DNA of 64,000 nt from assembly GCA_005223375.1 (NCBI GenBank), contig RXOD01003797.1:20656-84655 (forward strand), read 5' to 3'. Of this stretch, positions 36,601 through 48,600 are shown piece by piece; positions within the stretch are counted from its first letter, which is position 1; each line of letters opens with the position of its first letter. Position numbers and translations under genes: made by a program. Under the pieces are notes generated by a model. That model had not been told where the DNA came from. It saw only the letters and a program-made list of their open reading frames with translations, and made no database searches. This DNA is from Amoebophrya sp. AT5.2. Taxonomy: Eukaryota; Sar; Dinophyceae; Syndiniales; Amoebophryaceae.

Positions 36601-39600
36601 TCGAGGAAATCGAGACCGTGGCGCAGAAAACGAAGCGCAAAACGAAAAAAGAGAAGCAGATGGTGAGGAACCACTACGCGTTTCTGCCGTCGATCTTCGA
36701 ACTCGCGTGGCAGGAAATCTACGACCGCGAGGTGATGCGCGCGGAGCTGAAACTGATGGCGCGGGAGGACATCGACATACTGACCGAAGAGGAGCTGCGC
36801 CGTTTGGCGGAGGAGGAGGAGCTGCGGAGACGGGGCATTTTGGAGAAGCAGGAGTTTGCGCGCGTCCTGCTGAGCTTCATCTACATGATGGCGATCGAGC
36901 GAGTCGCTGGCATGGACGACGTCGCCGATGCAGTGGTGGGCGGGGTATTGAATGTAGGCAACTACTTCCTGGACGAGCGCGACGCAGCGCCGCGGGACGA
37001 AATGCTGTTTCAGGAGTTCCTCGAGCGGGAGGCCGCGTATTCGTCACCCGGCGGGGAGGAGTCGGTCTTCATCAGGCATCTGCGCGCGGGCAAGTCGATG
37101 GAAGCAAGCGAGCAGCATCATCCGGACAACGAAGGCCCTTTCGGCGCAGACACTGATTCCCCCCTGCATCTTCCCGTCTTGAACATCGGCAACGCGGACG
37201 AGATGCAGAGTGTTTTCGGCGTGAACTCCGCTTCTGATGCCAGCTACTTTGAGCACGAGAACGACTACCTGGTCATCCGCTCCGTCGCGACCGTCTACGT
37301 CGACTACCTCACCGATCCGAACAAACGGGTGAATGGCGAAATGATTGACCTGGCGAAGTCTCAAGCGGAATCCATCCGTATGATGCAGGACGAGGTGCGG
37401 AGGTTGCGCGAGAATTTGAGGATGCAGCAGCTGATGGGGCCAGATTTTGACGAACACGGAAACGCTTTATTTGGCGATGGAATGCCGGGTATGGATGGGG
37501 CTGGCGACGACGCGCTGTTCCAGACGAACACGGTGACATGGAAGAAAGCGGTGCAGCTCCAGGCCTGGTTTCGGGGAATCTTGGGTCGGAGGAAGTACCG
37601 AGACGCGCTTTTCCGCAAGTTGCGGTGGAAGTACAACCGCATCCGCACCGGAATCGCTTCCGCGCGGTTTCGCGAGTCGCCGCTCGGCTTCAACCCTTTC
37701 GTACTACCCGTGATGACGGCGGTGGGGACGCAGGCCGGAAGTGGTGACGGTGGTGGGGAGGTAGGCGACGATGGAGCTCAGCAGCGTGAACATGGTGATG
37801 CCACATGGGAAGCGCAAGAACCAGGAGCAGGCGAAATTGAGGGTGATGCGACTCAACTGCACACCCCTGAACTCTCGAGCTTCATCATCGACGAGGATGT
37901 CCACGACAACGGTGGTCATCACGAGCTCGACGATGTGGGCGGTGAAGCAGAAGCTGGCAACGATCCTGGTTTTGCTGCTCGGCCCAAGAGTGCGCACCCG
38001 TCGCGGCTCCGGGCTGTGGTGAAAACGAAACTGGCTTTTGGCGGAACGCGCAAATCCACGGAAGAGAGTTGCGGCGATCCCGACATCGACGCCGAGCCGC
38101 TGGCTTTGGAGGGCGAGGGCGTCATGATGGAAACAAACAAAAGCCTGCCGCTTCCAGGAGATGAAGGGGTCTCCTACGGGTCGCGGTATGGCGACGCCGG
38201 GCACAACGAAGACGACGCTTTTGCCGGTGACGACTACGAAGACTTCGACCGGCTCGAGACGGAGTCGGGTCCTGCGGTCTTGGTTGTGACGTCTCCATTG
38301 GACGAGGACGATCCCCTGCTCGCGAGCATCGGCCGCGACAAGTACCTGCGGTCGAGGTCGCCCGCGTTGCTGGCTGGGGACGGCACGAGCGTGCTTTTTC
38401 CGGGAGGCGAAGATAATTCCTGGAACAAAGAGGTAACTATCCGTGCAGATCAAACAGGCAGCATGCAGGAACCATTCTCCGACGCGAGAGATGGGGCCGA
38501 ACAGCAGGAACATCAATCCCACGAAGCCGTTGGACAGGGCAGCGAGCAAGTTCCGGCCAACAAGAAGCCTCTTGCGCACGTCCCGTACTTTCCAACGCTG
38601 ATTTCCCATGCCGACTTCTCACCACGCTACGTGCTGCGGATGCGGCAATGCAGATCTGCGCCCAACTCGCCGCGACTGGCGTACCGGAAACGCCGCTTTG
38701 TGGCAGAGCGGTCACGCGACCCCTCCTCAAAGTACCCCTGGTACGCGTTCGCGGAAGAGCCCTCGCAGCATGACCCAAGGATTCCCAGGTGAGAACTCAA
38801 GCTTGCGTGGATGTTGTCACTAAATTGAAATTGATCGACGATGTAGATCATCATGTTGCATCAATGTACATCTACATTCATGAAAACCCCCTTCCCACCA
38901 GGTTCTCCACCGCTTTCATCGAGCAGAACTACCCGTTCGCTCTGTACACGCCCGTCTCCTCTTCTGCCAGCGATTCGCAGCAAGAAAACAAGAAGCCGCC
39001 CGTCGAGATCCACTATCTCGAGGACTACCTGAAGGCGCAGCTGATCGATAGTCGTCGAACCTCGGAGATCTCCGAAGTCCGCGACTTCCTCGAGTTTCTC
39101 GACGCGGATTTCTTTATGCATCCGGTTCCGGTAGAGGAGCGATTGCTGGATCTGCAGTCTTTAGTCCGGGCGGTCAAGACGATCGTCCGCAAAGTGCTGA
39201 GCGGCGGGAAGTGGCAGAGACCCGTCCACAACAGCGTGCTGGAGGCGATCGCGGGCCGACATCCGCTGGGCGAAGACAAAGAGATTACCAGCGCGGAGAG
39301 GCGGAAACGAGACAAAAAGAAAAATGCGGCAGCAGGGGCCGCTGGTAAGGGCGCAGCAGTAGCTGAAATAATTCCGTCAACTGATCTACTGCCGGAGTAT
39401 CTTCACGAGGAACTTCATCGCTGCAGAACGGAGGTCTTCACGCCTGTGGAACTCGATCTGCTTTCCCGCCTGTTTCCGTTTTGGCGCAAGGTGGCCGAAA
39501 CTGTGGGTGGTGCTGCCGCCGATAATTTGTTGCGCAATCAGGGAAGCCTCCCAGCTTCCGCGTCTTCCAGCACCATCGACGAGCAAGATCGCACGTTCGG

Positions 39601-41515
39601 TCACGAGAAGAACTTCATCGAGTTTTTGCTCAACCTGCGCACCGCTCTCGAGCGGCTCGTGGTCCAGCAAAATGACGGGCTCTTGCAGGGCGTGGCCACG
39701 GATTTCATGGACACGCCCCGGCGAAAAGCCTTCATGAAACGCAAAAAGCGCATGCTTCGTTCCAGAGGGCTGCCCACGAAGAAGCTGGTCCGGGACATCT
39801 ATGCCTCGCCGCGAAGTCCCATGAGCGGCGGAGCTGGTGGAGCGGGCGGCCACGACGCTTCCAGAATCTTCAACAGCGCGACAAATGTCGTCGCGGACAT
39901 GAGTTCATCCTCCTCGTCCTCGGAGGACGGCAACATGCTGCAAAACATCGCCGACTACGCAACGTTGGGCGGCCCGACGGCGAAGAGACTGCGCCATGAG
40001 CACCTGAGCGTGGAAAACTGGGCCGCGTCGCGCAGCGTCCATAGCGCGGACTTCGAGCGGAGTTACGACGATGGCGACCACCAGGGCGAGAAGATCGACG
40101 ACGAGCTGAACGAAATTCTCGGTCGAGGGCTGAAATCCGTGTACACGAAAAGACCCTTGATGAAATGGTACCGCGAGTCGCACCCGATTCCGGATGCAGA
40201 GAGTTTCGCGCGGAACCTGGTCCGGGCGCGTCGCGTGGTCAAACAAGAGGACGAGGTGCAGGACATCGTGCAGGCGGATTTGAACAAAAACGAAAACGCC
40301 GTGATCACCGAGTTTCTGGATTTGAATGAGGTGGAGCAGAAAAACGCCGCTTTTTACGCGCGGCGGGAGCGCGAGGCGGGCTTCCGCGAGGACTTTGCGC
40401 AGCTCTCGGCGCGGCGCTCAGCGAGGGGAGAGCTGGAGGGGGTTGGCCGGGCGGAAGAGGACATCTTTCTGGAGAGAGTGGTGCCGGCGAAGAGAGACGT
40501 CGTGTTTCGCGAGCAGGCGAAAATGCTGAAGCCGCCAGGACTTCTGCAGCCCTTTCATGCGCAGGAACGCGGAGACGCTGGAGAGCAGCACGAACAAACA
40601 ATCGAATCTGATACGACTGCAGCGTTTCTGACGAGGACAGGAACGTTGAACAACGTGACGCTCTCACGGAGTCCTTCGCCGCCTCCGCCGGCTATCAAGA
40701 CGAAGACGACGGCGGCCGCGAAATCACGCAGTGCATCACCAGTTGATGGCACGAAGAAAAAGACCGTCGTCCTCAACATTTCGCAGGAGATGTCGCAAGA
40801 GCTGACACACTTGCGGTCAAAAACGGAGCAATCGTTGTGTGAAGACGATTTCCTGGCGCAGTGCGCGCGTATTGACTCCAAGCGGGCGGCAACGCCCCCG
40901 CACAGGAGGAGCCGAAAAGGAAGCCCTACGCCAGGCGCTGTTCCGCAAACGACGACCGAAGCACTGCGTTCGAGTTACGCGTTCCTTCCAATTCCGCAAT
41001 TGACTCCCCCGCGGCACCCCGACGGACAACTGGCCGGACGAGCGGCTGCAACTGCAAGAACAATTTCGCCTGGAGGCATCTTCACTGGGCCAACATTCGC
41101 TATGCCTGCACCCGCGCGATTTCTGGCGTCCAAAACCGAGGCCCGCATGGCTGGCTACGAGGAAACAAGCATCGTCGGCGACTTTTTGAGAAAAACTTCT
41201 GCACCGCCGGCTCCACCGCCCCCTCCGTCTGCCTTCGGTTTGCTGCCCCAACGATCGCTGCAGCAACCCCCTCCAGCACGAGGGGTCGTTGGGGCCCACG
41301 CTCCTTCGCCAAACAGAAGCAAGACCCTACCTTCCTTCGCTTCTCCCACCAGCAGGCCGCCCCTGCGAGCGGCGCTTTCCATGTCAGAAAGCCCGGAACT
41401 GTTCCAGCGGCAAACGTTGGGAAGCGCGTTGCAGACTGCACTAGAGGGTGCGCGGGGTCGCTCGGTGGCAGATGCTGTGGACGCAGAAAAAGCAAGGCAG
41501 ACGACCACAGAGTAG
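27699..41515 (+). CDS. Giant protein (about 4,567 aa) with IQ motif, coiled coils and internal duplication
   Basis: The exons are 27699-38788 and 38902-41515. The first exon alone is about 11.1 kb without a stop. The intron is canonical (CCCAG|GTGAGA...CTTCCCACCAG, 113 nt, phase 2 through an Arg codon). The N-terminal third is Ser/Pro/Lys-rich with many RSxSP sites. Residues about 890-1060 hold two related helical units, LRNYVQDGKEELKKEA and LKSYVKAEKETLKKEA, each followed by an 'ffxxRxEEFL' block. Residues about 2,500-2,550 form a Lys/Arg-rich stretch (KKKKKRKKTDRED), possibly a nuclear localisation signal. The paired motif LTLELDLGDGGLSLQLDL follows. Long charged helices such as RRREAEEERLRLERLKRLKE come next. 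An IQ-type calmodulin-binding motif (AVQLQAWFRGILGRRKY) lies near residue 3,285. No enzyme domain was recognised. It is probably a cytoskeletal or structural scaffold (inference). The Met at 27699 is the first good start; the frame is open 16 codons further upstream. Confidence 0.7.
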
Positions 41516-42622
41516 CGGCTGGCGGGGCCGCGTGTTGGAGTTGGTTTCTAGCGGCGTCTGCGAACTGTCGTTTTGGAAATGAACATGTACGACTACGATG
41601 TTGAGTAGATCTCTGTACGAGCAAATAAGGGAGAAAGTTGTTCTTATGAAGTACGCAGTACCATTGCCTGTTCCATTGATTTTGCAAACGTATCACAATC
41701 CATCGTGTACGCACAAGTGTCCTTCTACTATATTCCACGTACGGAGCTGCTTGGTATCAAGGTCAATGTTCGGCACGACCACAGTGCTGCCGTTTCATTG
41801 GCTTCTTGGTTTTTCCCTTCATTCATCCAAAATACGCACGAGAAACTGGCATCCATTCGCATTCACTAAGCGAGTCCATTTATTTTGCAACTGCTTTTCT
41901 GAACGCCGATCGTCCAGCAGCCAGCATAGTTCGCTGATGATGTTGAGATGAGTTTTTGCACTAGCAGCCACATCTGGCGTTACAATTAGATGACCGCAGC
42001 AACTGGCACTTTTCCTGTTTTGCGAATCAATCTACGAAAAAAGACGATGTCCCTCACTCGGCAGGAAAAGGAATCTCGGAGTAGCTAGCGTACTTCTTAG
42101 GTCAGATAACCTGCGTGTGCGTGATGTTGGTGTTTTGATGTTCGTCCTCGTTTTCGGAGAATCGCCTCAAGAAACCGACCGCATCGAAGGAGAGATCCAT
42201 TGACTTCGAGGAGCATGTTGACCAAAGGAAAAGGTAAAGTGGTGGAACCCGTGGTTCTACTGCTTGCTTTCGCGGTGCAAGCCTGCAAGCACATCGCTCG
42301 TAAATTATCGCCCATTGTCGACCGTGCGCTGGCATGTCACAGGAAAGAACATCACCCGAAGCCGAACCAACGCAGTCCGTGCGCCCGCAACTACAAGAAC
42401 AAGCAACAAGCATGAGCATCAAATATCGTTTCAATCGCATCGGTCGCTGTCTACGTACATCACAAAGTAAGTAAAGAGCGCTATTGGCACTGCAGCTACG
42501 ACGCACTGCTTGATGCATAGACACGAATTCTCTCAAGTAGATGTAGAAGTCAACCGCGTCGACGCGAATACATAGGGCGACATCTCATTTCTGCGTTAGA
42601 TTGCGAGTAACGATGGAAAAGA
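41516..42622. other. Intergenic region, no supported gene
   Basis: Frames are short on both strands and carry no motifs. A 117-codon frame (41598-41951) has the composition of non-coding DNA here. No RNA gene or repeat stands out. Confidence 0.5.
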
Positions 42623-45600
42623 ATGGGTGAAGGGACCGACGCTGCGGGCACGCCTGCCGCGGCAGCGGTCGGCGCACCGACCAAGTCGGCGCCTGCCGTG
42701 GGCGCACGAAGCAGCTCGCCTGCAGAGCCAGAGGTTGAGGTACTTCATCACCCTAAAACTGATGTGATCATCCTCAACGTTGACGGTCATTCTCGGCAGA
42801 AGAAAAAACTGAGTAAAATTTAGCTTCCATGGAGACGTCTCACTTCAGCTATCAGTTCTTCCAAATACAAACTGAATAATGAATCCACTTTTAGTTTTAC
42901 ATTTACTACGTACAAACTAGATCTAGAACTACTGGCAATTTCTCGACAGTCGTGCTGTCGTGAATCAATGAAACAAAAGCCGTTTTCTCAGTTCGTGCAA
43001 ACGGAGCTGCCGCCAGCAGGAATCGATGGGGCCGATCCTGATCCTGACTACACTGCCACCAAGCTGCGGAAGTCTTCCTTCAAGGACACTCTCGGTCTCG
43101 GCGAAAAAGAAATTGAGTTTTCCGATGCGGTGTCCAATGACGGGAATGGCGACAGCGAAAAGATGGATTACGCGAATCTGTACGTGAGCAGCGCCGGCGA
43201 GCAGGCGAATGCGGCGCCACCTCCAACAGCTGCTCGAGATTCTATCGGCAACGTGATCCCGGAAGACGTTGTGTATGCGGACTCCGAGCGTTCACGTTCG
43301 AGATCTTTGGGGTTGGGTGTTCCGGCTGGGCTCCTTCTAGCTCCCGTGAAAAGTAGTGCGTCCTCTGCGCCCACTGATGAACATGTTCGCAAGCGAAGAC
43401 GGGAGTCAGAAGACGATCCACGCAGCGACGCGCATGCGGGGGCAGCGGCAGCCAGCTCGAGCAGCACGAGCAAAAAACAAGCAGTAGCAGACACAGACCC
43501 AGATGTTGAAGCAATGCCTAATGCCAGCGCACCAGCATCTGCATCTGCTCCTGTTCCTCCGGACGAAGACATGCCGCGAAAGAGTCCGAAACTCGGCGGC
43601 GTGCCAGTCGGCGAGTTCGAGACGCCGGTGAGCGACTTGGACAACTCTTCTGACGGCGGCGGAGGTGGAAGTGCGCGCGCCCTCGAAAGCGGCGACCAGG
43701 GGATGAAGCGCCGTAAATTGCTGCTCGAGCATGAAACGCCGCACAATGTTTTCGCGAAGCGGAGTTCCTATCCTGTGTTTCAGCAGCGCGACTACGCGGG
43801 TAACGCTAGCGCATCGCCGCCACTGAATGCGGCTTCACCAGGGGGCGCCGCAGTACCGCAGGAAGCTCCTTTGGCACCAGCGCCAGATGACGAACGTGAT
43901 ATCATTCGGGAGGAACAATACCGCGGTGAGGAGCCGACCTTCTTCTTCGCTGGTCTGAGCAAGCTGAACGCGGCGCGAACCTCCTCTTCCGCCGAGGAGT
44001 CAGCGAGCCAGCGAGTGCGAGCAGGGCAAGCTGCGCCGCCACCGCCGACGAAAAGTCCAGCTGTTGCGCAGAAATCCTCGCTTACCGGCATGTTCGAGCG
44101 CGCCGCCAACCTCCTGTGGAGCGGCGGCCGGAAACGGAAGAGCAGCTTCAAGGTGCCATCTTTGATCGGGACAGGGGATCCGCTCAGCCCAGAAGTACCC
44201 GGCGGAGCGGATGGCGGCGCGGCGAGTAGTTCCGCACCAGTCGGAAGTCGTCCTTCCGTATCCTGTGTGTCGTCCGGTAGTGTTGTTTTTCCTGATCATG
44301 AAGTAGAAGCTGCGGATGAAAAGAGCAAGTCGAAAGGTGAAGCCGAAGCGTCGTCGGGAGCACCACGACCAGGGGGCGGCACATCATCTTCCCCATCGTC
44401 CGCGCCCGCTGTTGCTGCCGCAGCAGAGCAAAGTGCGCGGCCAGCCGATGCAAATGATGTCGAGAAGCACCCCACTGCGGCCCTGGAGCCAGGTATTTCA
44501 TTTGCCAAGACGCGCGCTCGGTCGCCTCTGAGTTGCGGTTCATCTTGCTCGTGGTCGTGCTCGTGCATGAGCACGGTTATAAGCAAGTACTAGAAACTGA
44601 AGCAGGTTCAAGTTCATGCACTCGCACACCACGCTCATGGTCATGCTTCCATGTTGAAACGGCAACGTTTCAAATGCATCAGGTACAAGCTCAAGTTCGG
44701 CTGTGCTTGCAGACGAAAAGAATCTCCGCTTGTCCGAAGTATCGGCTCAGTCACACCAGTCGGGCGCACTCTCAGCGCGAAGCTTCAGTCTGCGGGAGCG
44801 GGACGACGGTACTTACATACATTGGTGAAGTCCACGTATAAGTAGGCTTCAACACCTTGGTCCTCCCAGTCGAAACTACAGTACGGCGACGGATGATGAA
44901 TCTATGGCAGTCTGATCGCTCCACCTCCACCTTCCTCACAGAATTTCGATCCATCATGATCAGGTCCTGCTGCGAGCGTGGCGTCGAAAGCTTCAGAGGT
45001 TAGTCGGCGACCGTCTGGAAACGCTGTAGGGCCAGCCCCAGCGGGGACGTCGTCGAAGCGCGCTCGGTCAGCAGACCAAGAGTTCGCGCTCGATACCCAC
45101 GAAAACAAGCTTCACAAAGCGGAGGTGCCGAGTGAGGCAGTGGGCGATCAGCCTCGCGACGTGGAACAAGAAATAGTGCGCGCTTCTTCATCAGGCACTT
45201 CGGCGCTTCCCGCGGACAAGATGAAGTCCTCTACTCCATCGAAGTCGAATGCTGTTTGGAGTGCAGCAAGCCCAAAGAACGCTAAGCCTCCGTCACCGCT
45301 CTTCGGGCTATCTGAAGACCAGAACTCGAAGAAGCGGCCGCCGCCGCAACCAGCAGAGAATGAGGCACCTCCTCCAGCAAATCTCGGGACGAAGACGCTC
45401 CAGGTCCAGAAGCCGTCAGTTACAGATGCTGCCGCGCCAGCACTTGCACTTGTGCCAGGCGCCGGATCTGCATCTTCGTCAGCATCATCATCGTCGTCCT
45501 CGTGCGGTCCAGCGCCTGTTCTTCCGCCTGCGCCAGCGCGGCCTGCGTTGTCCGCTTCGTCAAAACAGGCCCAGCAGAATTCGTTCGAACCCGCAGCACC

Positions 45601-48600
45601 CGCCCGGACCTCTTCGAACGCTACCGGGTACAAAGACGTTTCGTTCAAGCGACGGAAGTCGATTCGGGACCACAAATCGCGGTCCATGGCAGGTTATGAC
45701 AGTAGTGGGACAGCAGCGGACGGAGGTGTTCAAGACCACTCTACTGCTCAGCAGCCGTTCGAATCTTGTGACGACTGTACCGCTTTGACGCACCTCGACG
45801 AGACATCCATTCTCCAAAACCTGCGGCTGCGGTACGAAAAGAGCCAGATTTACACCTCCGCCGCGAAAGTGTTGCTGGCCGTCAACCCGCTCGCGAAGTC
45901 CCCAGCGATCAACGACTTGTACACGACGGATCGCAAAAAAGCGTACCAGGAGCAGATGTCGAGCATCCATCGGGGCATAAGGACTGTGAAAGAGACCAGA
46001 CCGAGTTGCGTGCCCTTGAAGCTGGCGCCACATCCTTACGGCATGGCGGACGCGGCGTATCGACAGATGCTGCACGATCAGCAACCGCAGATCGTGATCA
46101 TCTCCGGAGTTTCTGGCTCGGGCAAGACCGAGACGGCGAAGATCACGATGGGGTATTTGGCCTACCGCTCGCGGTCGCACGAAGTTGAAGCGCTCGAGAT
46201 GGCCGAGAAGATGCTGGATTGCAACCCCGTGCTGGAGAGTTTCGGCAACGCAGCCACCGTGCGGAACTGCAACTCCAGTCGCTTCGGAAAGTATAACGCG
46301 CTGCTCTTCAACGTGGTCGGCCATTTGCACTCGGCGGAGATACGTACGTTCCTCCTCGAGTCGAGCCGGGTGACGAATTACGCGAGCAGCGAGCGGAGCT
46401 ACCACGTTTTCTACGAGCTTCTGGCGGCGGGCGGGTTCGGACACGGAGAGTTCCTGTCAAAGCGCGGCATTCGGTGGGAAACATCTTCGTACCGCATCGC
46501 GCGTGAGGAGGATATCGGGAGGGGATCGCCGCACTGCGTCTTCCGGCGTGATGACGCGGCAAACTTCAAGCTGCTGGAGCAAGGGCTGCGCGGGGTGAAG
46601 ATCGACGTGAGCGCGGTTTTCGAGGTTCTGTGCGGACTCATTCATTTGGGAGAGATCGACATCATCTCGGAAGAGCAGAATCTGGCGTCGCACGCGCTGC
46701 GCCTCGGTAACGAAGAAAACCTCGACTGGGCGGCAAAGATTCTCGGTATTACTTTAGCTTAATTTGGTACAAAAATATGTTTTTTTTTGTTGTGCTCTCT
46801 CTCTCTCTCTCTCGCTCGTCAGACATCACAACAATTTTTGAAAACATTGGCTCGCTTGGTTGACCACTGACTCTGACAGACTTTTCAGCTGACTCTGACA
46901 GACTGTGAGGAGCCTGGCTTCGGGATTTTTAGTTTGTGGTTGAATGATCATCTGTCGTCCGCTCAAAAAAGGTAGGCGTGGATTTTCTCTCATACTTTTT
47001 CGCACTTGTTACGTCCAGGTCTCGACGTTTCGAAGTTGCGCGAGGTGCTGACGACAAAGTGGGTGGTGATCGCCGGGCGTGATGCGTATCAGGTTTCTCG
47101 CACGCAGCCGCAGGCCATCGGGCTTCTGCACAGTCTCAGCAAGTATCTGTACCGCAAACTCTTCGACTTCATCGTCGCCAAAGTTAACGTGTCCCTGAAC
47201 CGTTCGTCGCCCCCACCCCCACTTTCTGAGCCTGTGCAACATCCGTGCCAGACCCAGAACAAAGCCGAAAGTCACCAGCAGCACATCAGTCCCCAGGTGA
47301 TCGGGATTCTCGATATTTACGGCTTCGAACAACTGGAAGTGAACTCTTTTGAGCAGTTGTGCATCAACCTGGCGAACGAGCACCTGCAGCAGTTCTTCGT
47401 GGACAACGTCTTACGGGGCGAGCAGGAGCTCTACCGCAACGAAGGTTTGAAGTGGACTGCAGTTACAGTTCCCGACTGCCGCGCGTGCGTTACGGCCATC
47501 ACAGACTGCTTCAAAACGCTCGACGACGCGTGCTTTCGCGTGGGCCGCATGGCGCAGAAAGAGGTGACTGCGGTGACGTTTACGCAGTCTGTGCACGACA
47601 AATTCAAAACGGCGGAGAAGGCGAGAAACCACGGCATAGTCAAAGAACCTAAGCGTGGGCGGGGAGTGGCAGAGAAGGACTCGATTTTGCGGTCGGAGGG
47701 GTTCGTAGTGACACATTTTGCGGGAGACATTACGTACCACACGAGCGGGTGGCTTGAGAAGAACAATTCGCGTCTGGAGAGCGAGCTGGAAAAACTCGTT
47801 GGAAGTAGCAGCAGTCCGGTGGTCCTGGAGTTCTGCGCGCCGTTCCTCGGTGGTGCCGCTGCCGCCGACGCAAGCAGGGCATCTTCCGGCTCATCCGTGG
47901 CGGGGAGTCCCGATGAACCCGCGGGTCGTAGTGCAGTTGCGGCGCCAACGAATTTCCCCAAGCGCCCTCTGGCTCGTCGCGGCAGCAGCGCGACGCTCGC
48001 ATCGTTTGACTCCGTCAGCAAAAAGTACCTCACTGATCTTTCCAAACTCCTGCAAACACTCCAAGAGGCGAACCTGCACTACGTGCGCTGCTTCTGCCCC
48101 AACGCAGCACAAGAGCCGAACCTCTTTGACAAGAGCGTCGTGCTGAATCAGATGCGCGAGTCCGGAACGTTCCAACTGGTCGACATCATGCACCGCGGCT
48201 ACCCTCACCGCTGCGACTACAAGGTCCTCGCGAAAAAGTTCCAGAGTTCGCTCCCGGAGGAGTACCAACAGTACGACGCGCGGACTTTCATCGACCTGCT
48301 CATGCTAGCGTACGATGTCCCTAAGTGCGACTACGTCATGGGCATTTCGAAGCTGTTTCTGAAGTCGGGGAAGCTCGCCATCCTCCAGAAGCTCCTGGCC
48401 GAGAACGCGAGCAGCGAGATGTCGCAAGACCTGCGTCGCTACTTCACGCGCAAGAAGCAGAAGCGCTGCTTCCACGCCGTGCGGTTCTGTATCTTCTTGA
48501 AGAAGTTCACGCGGAAGTGCCGACAAGAGAATCTGGCGCACGGGCTGTTCGTCGCGGCGCGAACTTTTGTCAGGATCGCTAGGTGGCACAAGCGCGCGCA

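Noticed and set aside
37704..38609. 301-codon minus-strand frame
   Set aside because: It lies wholly inside the giant gene and is a shadow of its GC-rich codons; no domain was seen.
44493..44593. Continuation of the 42,968 frame to a stop at 44593 as a separate 541-aa gene
   Set aside because: A good donor (CCAG|GTATTT) at 44493 and an acceptor at 44963 join it in phase to the myosin exon, so it is taken as the myosin N-terminal extension.
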